Shown piece by piece: positions 46,344 through 54,133 of a stretch of DNA of 64,000 nucleotides. Positions within the stretch are counted from its first letter, which is position 1, and every line of letters begins with the position of its first letter. A program made the position numbers and the translations under genes. The notes under the pieces were generated by a model that worked only from the letters and a program-made list of their open reading frames with translations, had not been told where the DNA came from and ran no database searches. This DNA is from Pectobacterium brasiliense (GTDB taxonomy: Bacteria; Pseudomonadota; Gammaproteobacteria; Enterobacterales; Enterobacteriaceae). The stretch covers positions 146,039 through 210,038 of the forward strand of contig NZ_JACDSF010000008.1 in assembly GCF_013449685.1 (NCBI RefSeq), written 5' to 3'.

Positions 46344-46511
46344 ATGAAAAATTACGAAAAAACTAACAAAGAAGTTCTCCAGGCTCAAGCATTGCTCTTA
46401 AAAGGTGACGAGGGCAGAGATTTTGCCATCCAAGGCAAAACTTTGCAGGAGCGCCGGGAAAGTCTGGCAAGGATCATAAATGCTCAAAAGAGAAACTATC
46501 AACTCTGTTAA
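46344..46511 (+). CDS. Unknown 55-aa protein, first gene of an overlapping pair
   Basis: Not recognised. It encodes 55 charged, helical residues beginning MKNYEKTNKEVLQAQALLL. It has an excellent ribosome site AGGAGG eight bases before ATG and a consensus promoter about 140 bp upstream. Its last 32 bases overlap the next gene in another frame, a sign of coupling. Small-first, larger-second overlapping pairs are typical of toxin-antitoxin and anti-phage modules, but neither sequence matches one I know. Confidence 0.65.
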   Translation: MKNYEKTNKEVLQAQALLLKGDEGRDFAIQGKTLQERRESLARIINAQKRNYQLC

Positions 46512-46929
46512 GATTAACCAATTTTTTTATGAGTTTAGTGCTGAGTATGGTTACGACGCAGAAAAATATCTTGATGAATTGTATGCACTCATCGAAAAGT
46601 GGGAAGAGCAGCAATACATTGAGATTTATGAAGTACGTGAAGACCGCACGCACGGCAGGGCAAAGAGCAGTGATTGCGATGGCGAAGGCCGTTTAGTTAT
46701 CGAGTACATTGGCATTTACCATGCTCGTTTAAGACCAAATTTTGATGATCCTCTTGTTGTTATAAAATTTAGTAAGGATGACGAAGGAAAACCTTACGTG
46801 TCTGTTCGCTTTATCACTGATCATGACCAATTGTTTGGCGTGAAAAAGATTAAGCATGACAAGTTTTCGTTGTCTGCTCTTCGCAAAGCTGTTGATGAAA
46901 AGATACAAGCTGGTGAGAGCAAAGATTGA
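46480..46929 (+). CDS. Unknown 149-aa protein, second gene of an overlapping pair
   Basis: Not recognised. A soluble acidic protein of 149 residues with an N-terminal helical half and a beta-rich half (RLVIEYIGIYHARLRPNF, then DPLVVIKFSKDDEGKPYVSVRFI). It starts within the 55-aa gene, with AAGGA nine bases upstream, and ends at an intrinsic terminator, so the two genes are one tight transcription unit. It lies between the satellite's core genes and the second integrase, a cargo position. Confidence 0.65.
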   Translation: MLKRETINSVKINQFFYEFSAEYGYDAEKYLDELYALIEKWEEQQYIEIYEVREDRTHGRAKSSDCDGEGRLVIEYIGIYHARLRPNFDDPLVVIKFSKDDEGKPYVSVRFITDHDQLFGVKKIKHDKFSLSALRKAVDEKIQAGESKD

Positions 46930-46933
46930 TAGA

Positions 46934-46962
46934 AAGCCGGGGATACCCTCGGCTTTTTTGTA
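46934..46962 (+). terminator. Terminator of the 55/149-aa pair
   Basis: AAAGCCG-GGG pairs with CCC-TCGGCTTT with one bulge, followed by TTTTTTGT. Confidence 0.8.
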
Positions 46963-46970
46963 TCTGCGAT

Positions 46971-48176
46971 TCATATTCCTTCGTAATTCACCAATTCTAT
47001 ATACTTCGATAGCTCAATCATCCCTGCCCCTTTGCTGTACGTCCTGAATGCCTCCGTTTTCGCTTTCTGCTCTGTATGTCCGGTGATACTGCCGATCCGT
47101 GTTTCCTGCACTCCTGCACGGTCTAAGCAGGTGATGAACATCCCGCGCAAGCTGTGGAAGCATTGACGATCTGTAGCTGTAGGCAAAACGCGACGGCGTA
47201 GCCTGGTGAACGCTTGAGAGTAGAACGGGCCTTTCTTACCGTCAGCGCGGTTAATCTTATTAGCCTGTGGGAATAGGTACTCACCGTAACTGTGGCTCAT
47301 GTATTCATCGACTATCGCAGATAGCAGGGAGTGAATCGGCACATGCCTGATCCCCGCTTTGGTTTTACTCTTGCTGATCTAGAAACAGCGCACACCTTCC
47401 ACCGTTTGGATCTCTGACTTCTTGAGGCTTGCCAGTTCATCAAGGCGGCATCCTGAAAACAGCCCCATGATAATAATGTTCCTGATCTCCGGCTCTGCTG
47501 AATCAAGTAGCTTTTGCATCTGGTCAGGCTCGAATGGCTGGTAGCTCTCGATGGTTCGACGTGCTTCGAGGTTGTGACCGTGAAAAGGATTGCGGTCTGG
47601 TATGCCATCGTAGCGGCGCTTTGCAAATTCGTAGAGAGAGCCTAAGCACGTCAGCCAGTTTTGACGAGATTGATCGGCTGCTCCCTTCTCCTTCTGTGCT
47701 TCGAGGAACTCAGTAACCAGGCGACGGCCTATCCTTTCTAATGCAATGTCGGGTTGTTTGGCACTTTCAAGAAATAACTCAACGGCTCGCGCCGATTTGC
47801 TCAACGTTGAATAAGAACGGCGGTCTTTATAGCTTTCGGCGTATTCGTCCCGTAATAGGCACAGAATGGGAATCGAACATGATCGTGCTACGGATCGAGG
47901 GCGGCTTTTGTTCTTTTTGCCTTCCGTATGCAGGGCGGCTATTGATTGCTGCAACCACTGATCCGGGTTGTTTGGATTGTACTTCCGTTTTAACTCTTCC
48001 CATTCTAACAACAAGTGGTTTCTAAAGCGCCGAGCCTCATTGAGATCGCGGGTTGAGGTGGTTTTGCGCCACATCCAACACGGATATAAGAATCGAAGAT
48101 ACTTAGGAACGAAGATTTGAAACATCCAGATCCCGTCTTTTCGCTTATATAAGTACGCCTGGCCCTTGATTGACAC
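46971..48176 (-). pseudogene. Second tyrosine integrase, interrupted by an amber codon
   Basis: One continuous frame of 402 codons, broken only by TAG at 47379-47381. The N-terminal part has a short SH3-like start (MSIKGQAYLYKRKDGIWMFQIFVPKYL), a core-binding domain and the first catalytic Arg in SGCRLDELASLKKSE; the part after the stop has HSLRG, the TGHTEQ His and the Tyr in FRTYSKG. All catalytic residues thus survive. It differs from the P4-type integrase at the left end and reads leftward from attR. It is either recently inactivated or made by stop-codon suppression. Confidence 0.85.
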
Positions 48177-48268
48177 GATAATGATCCTCTATTATCACGT
48201 AATCAGTTACCTATGCTGATCGCAATATCTTTATCTGTCAGTAGGTTACAGAAGTGGAATGGATTTTT

Positions 48269-48293
48269 GTTCGATTCCCTTCACTCGCTCCAA
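48269..48293 (+). repeat. attR (copy of the tRNA-Gly 3' end)
   Basis: A perfect 25-bp copy of 33727-33751. Upstream of it the tRNA sequence is not continued, so this is the distal end of the inserted DNA. Confidence 0.93.
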
Positions 48294-48500
48294 GTTCTCT
48301 TCTCTCAATGTCTACCTAAGTCAGATAAATCCAGCAATCACAATGCTTCACGCTACTTCTCAGTCGTTTAGGGAAATAACTCGTCTCTCGAAATCTACAT
48401 CCTGGTGCGTATAGTCATGTGTATAGGGCACGATGACACCTGAAATACTATACGCATTCCATTTACAGATTTTGAGATCCACTGTGCCAAGCCATAGAGT
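48294..48500 (+). pseudogene. Decayed 5' end of another P4-type integrase
   Basis: The DNA after attR resembles the DNA after attL: CTTCTCT.AATGTCT near 48300 aligns with CTTCTCTGCATGTCT, and 48448-48500 aligns with the start of the left integrase (translation IPFTDFEIHCAKP against MPLTDLEIRRAKP). The ATG has become ATT and a TAG follows after 13 codons. Only the first tens of codons remain. This is the relic of an island that used the same tRNA. Confidence 0.75.
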
Positions 48501-48585
48501 AAAATCCAAGAATGCGCGTAGGGTTTTAAACGCGCTTTCTGGTGATTTTTATGGTCGAAATTCATCTGGTAGGGAGAGTAACCTT

Positions 48586-49095
48586 ATGGTTAGTAGAGAC
48601 TTTCTTCAGATTCAGGGTGTTTTCTATCGTTCTGTGTTAGCGACGAATGTAGGGGCTGCTCTTGATCCGCCAGGACCACAAAGTGCAGGGCGCTATCATA
48701 GACATGGCCAACCTGCACTCTACATGAGTCCATTTCCGGAGTGGTCAATCAGTGCTGTGTCAGGCTATATGAGAGAAGATGGTCTTGCTCGTGTTCTTAT
48801 CCCAATTAGTGTTACCGATGCATGGGTGTTTGATCAGCGGAATGAGGAGATCTCCCGACTTCTGGGAATTAATCCGCAAGCGTCGAATGGCTCCTGGCGG
48901 GAGGCTATCGGGAGCGGGTTAGTTCCAGGTTCATGGGTTAACGCAGATCGTGCAAGGGCTAGTGGAGCTGACGGCATTATTGATTGTTCCCGAAATATTC
49001 CTAATGGGTGGCATCTTTGCCTCTTCCGGTGGAATGAGCCAGAAACGCCGCAAGTAAAAGTTTGCGGCGATCCAATCAAAGTTTCACTTTCCTGA
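48586..49095 (+). CDS. RES-domain family protein (possible NAD-degrading toxin)
   Basis: This 169-residue protein resembles the RES fold: an early Arg in GVFYRSVLA, the GRYHRHGQPALYMS strand and GIIDCSRNIPNGWHLCLFRW near the end, which corresponds to the conserved Ser region. RES toxins degrade NAD+ and are normally encoded next to an Xre-type antitoxin; I find none here. The conserved Glu of the usual LE-x-LVH segment is not evident (alanine by my alignment), so activity is doubtful. GGGAGAG precedes the ATG. Convergent overlap of 12 bp with the DUF1176 gene. Confidence 0.6.
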   Translation: MVSRDFLQIQGVFYRSVLATNVGAALDPPGPQSAGRYHRHGQPALYMSPFPEWSISAVSGYMREDGLARVLIPISVTDAWVFDQRNEEISRLLGINPQASNGSWREAIGSGLVPGSWVNADRARASGADGIIDCSRNIPNGWHLCLFRWNEPETPQVKVCGDPIKVSLS

Positions 49096-50154
49096 TTTCA
49101 CCACCGTCGTCGTCCAGTAGGGTAAATCCCAGGTGCCGCCGAGTTGGATCATACGGCATGAGCCTGTGATTGATGCTCGGCTTTGCTGGAATGCTTTGCC
49201 ATCCCATACCCAGGCACTATCGCTCATGCAGTCTGCGAGTCCACGCCCTTTCTGTACTGCGGTAATTTCACCGTTTTCGTAGCCTACTCCGATTGTGGTC
49301 ACAAGCTGCGGCTGGGTTTGCATGGCGTTGTCGATAACCCAGTAAGCGTAGCCTTCGTTGTAAGCGGCGCGCCAGCAAAGGGTGCTGAGTAGGGACATAC
49401 TGTCATTCAATGGAATGCGTTCAATCGGTTCTGCTTCTTGATAATCTTGCGGTGGGAAACTGTCGCAGTCATCTGCTTTTAACGTCTTAAGCAGCGTTTT
49501 CTGGATAGCCGCCCTTTCTGCGTCTGTCAGATTTCTTGATCGTTCCTTTTTGGTTACTGCCGCATAGATAATGGGGGCAGTGACAGCAGGTAATGCGCTA
49601 CTTTCACTTCCTTTTTTGGTGATGGCATCCGTTGTGCCGATGCGACCTTGTTTCTCATCCATCTTTAGCAGTACCGCATAGGCACCCGCCCCAGACAGTT
49701 CGGAAACGACGCCATTGTGATGAAAAGCCACTTTCCCGCTTCCTTTTAGTGCCTGTAGGACGAAGGGAATCTGTGTCTCATTGAGCTGCCAGAGATTGTC
49801 TCCGGTTGAGGTGAGTAGGCCTGTATCGACACCGTCAACGGTTAGCGTGAGCTTGGTGCCTTTAGGAATTTCCTTTTCTACCTCAGCGAGTGTAACCTCA
49901 GCCGTTATTGGCGTATTTTGCCCGGCATGACGCGTGAGAAGCAGTGAGATATCTGGCACATCTTCCTCTTCCCCTGTGTACTGCTTTTCTGGCGAGTAGC
50001 CGGCAGCCCGACACGTTAGCGTGTTATCACAGACCACTTCCCAGTCTTTATGAAAGAAAGTGCTATCAGCGAAGGTTGTGGCAAACGCCAGAACAGGAAT
50101 CCCCGTGATCAGTGCCGTTAGCATAGAGAGGCGGGAAGGGAGAGAAAAAGTCAT
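49084..50154 (-). CDS. DUF1176 exported protein
   Basis: This 356-residue protein has an N-terminal signal peptide (cut near AFATTFA) and the DUF1176 pattern, including DWEVVCDNTLTCRAAGYS near the mature N-terminus and paired cysteines later (DDCDSF, TLCWRAAYNEGYAYW, GSCRMIQLGGTWDLPYW). It should be periplasmic with disulfides. Function unknown. It begins the core genome on this side of the island; its 3' end overlaps the RES gene tail-to-tail. Confidence 0.85.
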   Translation of the reverse strand: MTFSLPSRLSMLTALITGIPVLAFATTFADSTFFHKDWEVVCDNTLTCRAAGYSPEKQYTGEEEDVPDISLLLTRHAGQNTPITAEVTLAEVEKEIPKGTKLTLTVDGVDTGLLTSTGDNLWQLNETQIPFVLQALKGSGKVAFHHNGVVSELSGAGAYAVLLKMDEKQGRIGTTDAITKKGSESSALPAVTAPIIYAAVTKKERSRNLTDAERAAIQKTLLKTLKADDCDSFPPQDYQEAEPIERIPLNDSMSLLSTLCWRAAYNEGYAYWVIDNAMQTQPQLVTTIGVGYENGEITAVQKGRGLADCMSDSAWVWDGKAFQQSRASITGSCRMIQLGGTWDLPYWTTTVVKSGK

Positions 50155-50531
50155 TTTCTATCAAGTCCTTGATTACGCGGTAGCTTGCTGCCTGCCTATT
50201 TTCGCTGCCAGAAAGCCAGTCGCTTTTTTGGTATATGCCAAGATGTTAGCGTTAGACGGCGTAATATTGCGAATATTTCTTGTCCGACCACTCCTTTATT
50301 AAACGTGAATCGGGTATGATGCCGCTGCCGTTAGCCGTTCATCGGCTGCTCAAAAATCCCCTCAGTGTTATCAGCATGTTTATCCTGCTTTTTAACCTCA
50401 CGCGCGATAACGGTCAGAAACGGTTTTCCACACAATTGAAACGATCCCTATAAATAAGTGTCATGATAGATGTAGCGCGATGAGAACGACTCTTTATGCG
50501 GTACGCTGTTAATCACTTAAAGACGAGTATC
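50155..50531. other. Divergent region between the DUF1176 gene and lpxP
   Basis: About 375 bp. A TATGAT -10-like hexamer at about 50314 lacks a clear -35. No operator, repeat or RNA gene recognised. Confidence 0.3.
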
Positions 50532-51455
50532 ATGAAAATTAAGCAAACATTTACCAGGGCACTACTCCACCCGCGCTATTGGATGACTTGGTTTGGCCTT
50601 GGCGTGCTGTTTTTATTAGTTCAACTCCCTTATCCGCTGCTGATGAAACTCGGAAGCAGTGCAGGTCGTCTATCCCGCCTCTTTCTGAAACGCCGGGTGT
50701 CGATTGCCCGACGCAATCTTGAATTGTGCTTCCCTACGATCTCCAACGATGAAAGAGAAGCGATGATCGACAATAACTTCGCTTCGCTCGGGATGGCATT
50801 GGTTGAAACCGGTATGGCTTGGTTTTGGTCCGATCGCCGCGTGCGCCAGTGGTTTGATGTTTCAGGGCTGGAGCATTTACAGCATGCGACCGCAAAAGGT
50901 CAGGGCGTAATGGTGATTGGTATTCACTTTATGTCGCTGGAACTGGGTGGTAGGGCGATGGGGCTGTGTCAGCCTATGATGGCGATGTACCGTCCGCACA
51001 ATAATAAAGCGATGGAAATGGTACAAACTTGGGGACGTTCTCGTTCCAACAAAGCGATGATCGACCGTAAAGATCTGCGTGGCATGGTGCAAGCGCTAAA
51101 ACGGGGTGAAGCGGTATGGTTCGCTCCCGATCAGGATTACGGCCCTAAAGGCAGCGTTTTTGCCCCGTTCTTTGCGGTGAAAAATGCGGCAACCACGAAC
51201 GGCACATACACGATTAGCCGTCTCGCAAAACCGGCGATGATGACGACAGTGCTGATTCGCAAACCCAATGCCTTGGGCTATCAACTGGTGATTCAGCCTG
51301 AATTACAGGATTATCCTTATCACGATGAACAGGCTGCGGCGTGTTACATGAATAAGGTGATTGAGAAAGAAATCATGCGTGCACCCGAACAGTACCTTTG
51401 GCTGCACCGGCGCTTTAAAACCCGTCCGGTAGGGGAAGTGTCTCTTTACGCCTGA
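50532..51455 (+). CDS. lpxP: Lipid A acyltransferase, LpxP/LpxL family
   Basis: This 307-residue inner-membrane enzyme adds a secondary acyl chain to Kdo2-lipid IVA. A single N-terminal membrane segment (about 20-40) precedes the catalytic H-x4-E motif with His132 and Glu137 (IGIHFMSLELGGR), which is closer to E. coli LpxP (HFMSLELGGR) than to LpxL (HFLTLELGAR). The ATG at 50532 was chosen over an upstream in-frame ATG as it gives the family start MKIKQTFTRALLHPRYW. LpxP is cold-induced in E. coli; no such signal was recognised here. Confidence 0.88.
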   Translation: MKIKQTFTRALLHPRYWMTWFGLGVLFLLVQLPYPLLMKLGSSAGRLSRLFLKRRVSIARRNLELCFPTISNDEREAMIDNNFASLGMALVETGMAWFWSDRRVRQWFDVSGLEHLQHATAKGQGVMVIGIHFMSLELGGRAMGLCQPMMAMYRPHNNKAMEMVQTWGRSRSNKAMIDRKDLRGMVQALKRGEAVWFAPDQDYGPKGSVFAPFFAVKNAATTNGTYTISRLAKPAMMTTVLIRKPNALGYQLVIQPELQDYPYHDEQAAACYMNKVIEKEIMRAPEQYLWLHRRFKTRPVGEVSLYA

Positions 51456-51572
51456 GGATAGTGTGGATGTTGAATGTACTTTGTGTTAAATGACGTAAAC
51501 GTTTGAAATTGGATGGTGCTTCAGCGCCATCTAACATATCGAAAAAACAGTCCCTACGCATGATGCACAAAC

Positions 51573-51601
51573 AAAAATGGCTACCGGATGGCAGCCATTT
51601 T
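51573..51601 (-). terminator. Bidirectional terminator
   Basis: A nine-base-pair stem AAAATGGCT / AGCCATTTT with a ten-base loop. On the minus strand it is followed by TTTTTGTTTGT, ending the small-ORF transcript; on the plus strand it can stop lpxP transcription. Confidence 0.8.
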
Positions 51602-51627
51602 AGGGTGGTTAACGTACTTGAGTACGA

Positions 51628-51714
51628 TTAACGGAAGATAGCGTGGGGGTTAACACCGCGATAGGTTTTGCCCAACGCTTTTAATATTTGATTGATTTTG
51701 CGGACAACGCGCAT
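51628..51714 (-). CDS. Candidate 28-aa small protein
   Basis: Too short for routine gene calling. It translates to a very basic peptide starting MRVVRKINQILKALGK and ending RGVNPHAIFR. A GGGG-containing ribosome site lies about nine bases upstream, and a terminator follows 27 bp after the stop. It is the second reading frame of a short transcript with its own good promoter. Function unknown; coding status needs conservation or proteomic evidence. Confidence 0.5.
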   Translation of the reverse strand: MRVVRKINQILKALGKTYRGVNPHAIFR

Positions 51715-51742
51715 CTTTTTTATCCCCACGATTCTTAAATAA

Positions 51743-51814
51743 TTATTGGTTGAAAGTACCAAAGTTGATGTTGATGTTTTCAAACATAGCGATGATTTTG
51801 TTCAGCAGTTTCAT
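51743..51814 (-). CDS. Candidate 23-aa small protein
   Basis: A 23-residue reading frame starting MKLLNKIIAMFENIN, amphipathic, with GAGGA seven bases before the ATG at 51814. It is the first frame of the same short transcript, 28 bp upstream of the 28-aa frame. A longer in-frame extension upstream runs through the promoter and is unlikely. Function unknown. Confidence 0.5.
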   Translation of the reverse strand: MKLLNKIIAMFENININFGTFNQ

Positions 51815-51847
51815 GGTCATTTCCTCATTGTTAGTTGATTTGTTTTC

Positions 51848-51920
51848 TGTGATGCTGTTCACGTTTTTAAGAATACTCGCACTGATACGGGTGGTCAACT
51901 TTTTTGTGATGCGAATCACA
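51848..51920 (-). promoter_or_regulatory. Promoter with two CRP-like sites for the small-ORF transcript
   Basis: On the minus strand TTGACC (51893-51898) and TATTCT (51870-51875) are 17 bp apart. TGTGATGCGAATCACA at 51905-51920 has both CRP half-sites (TGTGA-N6-TCACA) intact, centred about 50 bp upstream of the predicted start near 51863. A weaker TGTGA-N6-TCACG at 51848-51863 overlaps the start. Activation by the first and damping by the second is an inference. Confidence 0.65.
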
Positions 51921-51945
51921 AAAAAATGAACGATCAGTTTGTGAG

Positions 51946-52268
51946 GGGTAAACCGCTGTTTTGATTTCCGTCTAAGAACCCTTTCTGCTTTTTCTTCATA
52001 CTGACCCATTTTCAGAGAGTGGCCTGATTGGGCATTACCTGTACTGGCTGTGCGCTTCGTTATCGGACAGATGGCGTGAGATAGGTAAATTGTCTCGATT
52101 AGCAGTTGAAATAAGCGCGGGTGAAGCGGGATAATCACGCGCTTCATATTGCCTGACACCGTCTTATCCAGCTTGTTTTAGTTCAGCCTGTTTTTGGTGC
52201 TGCAGTGTCTTGATATAGCAACGTTTTCCAGCTTTGCATCCAGCGAGTTAATCGTTTGCGTGCGGGGC
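51946..52268. other. Intergenic DNA upstream of the second ERIC copy
   Basis: About 320 bp between the small-ORF promoter and the ERIC element. A reading frame crosses it on the minus strand but has no start signal and runs through the promoter; nothing else recognised. Confidence 0.3.
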
Positions 52269-52395
52269 TATAGCCTAAATAATTCGAGTTGCAGGAAGGC
52301 GGCAAGAGAGGGAATCCCGATGAGCTTACTTGAGTAAGTGATTCGGGTGACTGAACGCAGCCAACACACGTGCAGCTTGAAGAATGACGGGTATA
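52269..52395. repeat. ERIC element, second copy
   Basis: About 127 bp aligned end to end with 4032-4155. It shares CCTAAATAATTC, GTTGCAGGAAGGCGGC, GAGCTTAC, GAGTAAGTGA and TGCAGCTTGAA, but the central palindrome arms have changed together (GGGAATCCCG with GTGATTCGGG), so it is a diverged copy. It lies 105 bp upstream of ghxP. Confidence 0.88.
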
Positions 52396-52499
52396 TACGG
52401 TTCATGATGCGCCAGCGATGCTGGTGCGTTCGCGGAGCAAGGCCGCGGGAACCGTCAGAATCGATCTTAAATAATAATGGCATTTCAGGGGATACCACC

Positions 52500-53855
52500 A
52501 TGTCAAACACCACCCGTCAGGCAGGTTCACAAGGCTCGCTTGATGCTTTTTTCAAAATTACACAGCGCGGCAGTAACGTGCGTCAGGAAGTGTTAGCTGG
52601 CCTGACGACGTTCCTGGCAATGGTTTACTCCGTGATTGTGGTGCCGAGTATGCTGGGTAAGGCTGGCTTCCCGCCGGCAGCCGTGTTCGTTGCAACCTGT
52701 CTGGTTGCCGGGCTGGGGTCGCTGCTGATGGGATTGTGGGCCAATCTGCCAATGGCGATCGGCTGTGCGATTTCGCTGACGGCATTCACCGCGTTCAGTC
52801 TGGTGCTGGGGCAACAAATCAGCATTCCTGTGGCGCTGGGAGCGATCTTCCTGATGGGTGTGCTGTTCACCATCATTTCCGTCACAGGCATCCGCTCCTG
52901 GATCTTGCGTAACCTGCCGATAGGTGTGGCGCATGGTACGGGGATTGGTATCGGTCTGTTCCTGCTGATTATTGCCGCCAACGGTGTCGGTCTGGTGGTA
53001 AAAAACCCGATTGACGGCCTGCCAGTCGCGCTGGGTGATTTCACTTCTTTCCCTGTCATTATGTCCCTGCTGGGGCTGGCAGCGACTATCGGTTTAGAGA
53101 AGCGTCGCGTACCGGGCGGTATTCTGCTGGTTATCATCGCGATCTCTATTCTGGGGCTGATTTTTGACCCAAATGTAAAATACGCTGGCTTCTTTGCGCT
53201 GCCAAGCCTGACGGCGGCTGACGGTTCGTCGCTGATCTTCAGTCTGGATATCATGGGCGCATTGCAGCCGATGGTTCTGCCGAGCGTGCTGGCGCTGGTG
53301 ATGACCGCCGTGTTCGATGCCACGGGTACGATCCGCGCGGTAGCCGGACAGGCGAACCTGCTGGATAAAGACGGGCAAATCATCAACGGTGGTAAAGCCC
53401 TGACCGCAGACTCCGTGAGCAGCATTTTCTCCAGCTTGGTCGGGACGTCTCCGGCAGCGGTTTACATCGAATCCGCCGCAGGTACGGCAGCCGGTGGTAA
53501 AACGGGCTTAACGGCAACCGTTGTCGGTGTCCTGTTCCTGCTGCTGCTGTTTGTGTCTCCGTTAGCGTATCTGGTGCCTGGCTATGCCACCGCACCCGCG
53601 CTGATGTACGTCGGCCTGCTGATGCTGGGCAACGTTTCCAAACTGAACTTTGATGACTTCGTCGATGCCATGTCCGGTTTGGTCTGTGCCGTATTCATCG
53701 TGCTGACCTGTAACATTGTGACCGGTATCATGCTGGGCTTTGGCGCGCTGGTATTAGGCCGCATCTTCTCCGGCGAATGGCGTAAACTGAACATCGGCAC
53801 CGTGGTGATTGCTGTCGCGCTGGTGGTGTTCTACGCTGGCGGCTGGGCGCTGTAA
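52500..53855 (+). CDS. ghxP: Guanine/hypoxanthine permease (NCS2 family), GhxP/YjcD
   Basis: This 451-residue purine transporter has twelve to fourteen membrane segments. It matches E. coli GhxP (YjcD) nearly throughout, for example [42 protein letters not shown] and [21 protein letters not shown]. It imports guanine and hypoxanthine with protons. The start at MSNTTRQ (52500) follows CAGGGGATACC. YjcE follows downstream, as in E. coli. I saw no purine riboswitch in the leader. Confidence 0.94.
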   Translation: MSNTTRQAGSQGSLDAFFKITQRGSNVRQEVLAGLTTFLAMVYSVIVVPSMLGKAGFPPAAVFVATCLVAGLGSLLMGLWANLPMAIGCAISLTAFTAFSLVLGQQISIPVALGAIFLMGVLFTIISVTGIRSWILRNLPIGVAHGTGIGIGLFLLIIAANGVGLVVKNPIDGLPVALGDFTSFPVIMSLLGLAATIGLEKRRVPGGILLVIIAISILGLIFDPNVKYAGFFALPSLTAADGSSLIFSLDIMGALQPMVLPSVLALVMTAVFDATGTIRAVAGQANLLDKDGQIINGGKALTADSVSSIFSSLVGTSPAAVYIESAAGTAAGGKTGLTATVVGVLFLLLLFVSPLAYLVPGYATAPALMYVGLLMLGNVSKLNFDDFVDAMSGLVCAVFIVLTCNIVTGIMLGFGALVLGRIFSGEWRKLNIGTVVIAVALVVFYAGGWAL

Positions 53856-53866
53856 TTCTTTCCAAT

Positions 53867-53894
53867 AGACCTTCTGGTGCCGTCCAGAAGGTCT
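53867..53894 (+). terminator. Hairpin after ghxP
   Basis: A perfect eleven-base-pair stem AGACCTTCTGG / CCAGAAGGTCT with a six-base loop; the tail is only weakly T-rich. Confidence 0.6.
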
Positions 53895-54133
53895 GTCATT
53901 CCTCGTCTTTCCTTCCTCCTTCCCTTCTTATCATTTCCCACGCTAAATGCGATTTTATGTGTCTTTTTATTGGCGTTGGGTTGATGTTACTTGTGTGATA
54001 ATCAATATTGTTATTAATTTTGATTTCGACCAGAAATCCATTTTCATACCGAGCTAAATGCGTTAAATATGGAAGAGCAGTCTGCTCGCTAGCAGGCAGA
54101 ATTTTTTGATTTAGGAGTACGTCTAAGGAAAGC

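Larger units (their letters stand above)
33727..48293. mobile_element. P4-type integrative element in tRNA-Gly(CCC)
   Basis: A 14.5-kb element between perfect 25-bp attachment repeats. It has a P4-family integrase next to attL, AlpA, an Icd-like gene, a primase-helicase, an iteron field, a Psu-like gene, Ogr/Delta zinc-finger genes and possibly a cos site. This gene set is that of P4-like satellites, which exploit a P2-like helper phage. No capsid-size (Sid) gene was recognised. Two cargo blocks (41306-43034 and 45670-46929) and a second, amber-interrupted integrase at the right end make it a mosaic. Composition is more AT-rich than the core genome in several genes. Confidence 0.88.

Noticed and set aside
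51743..52159. A 138-codon minus-strand frame
   Set aside because: The frame runs through a consensus promoter and CRP-like site; only the last 23 codons have a proper start signal.
52396..52499. Purine riboswitch before ghxP
   Set aside because: No recognisable three-stem aptamer or conserved loop sequences.
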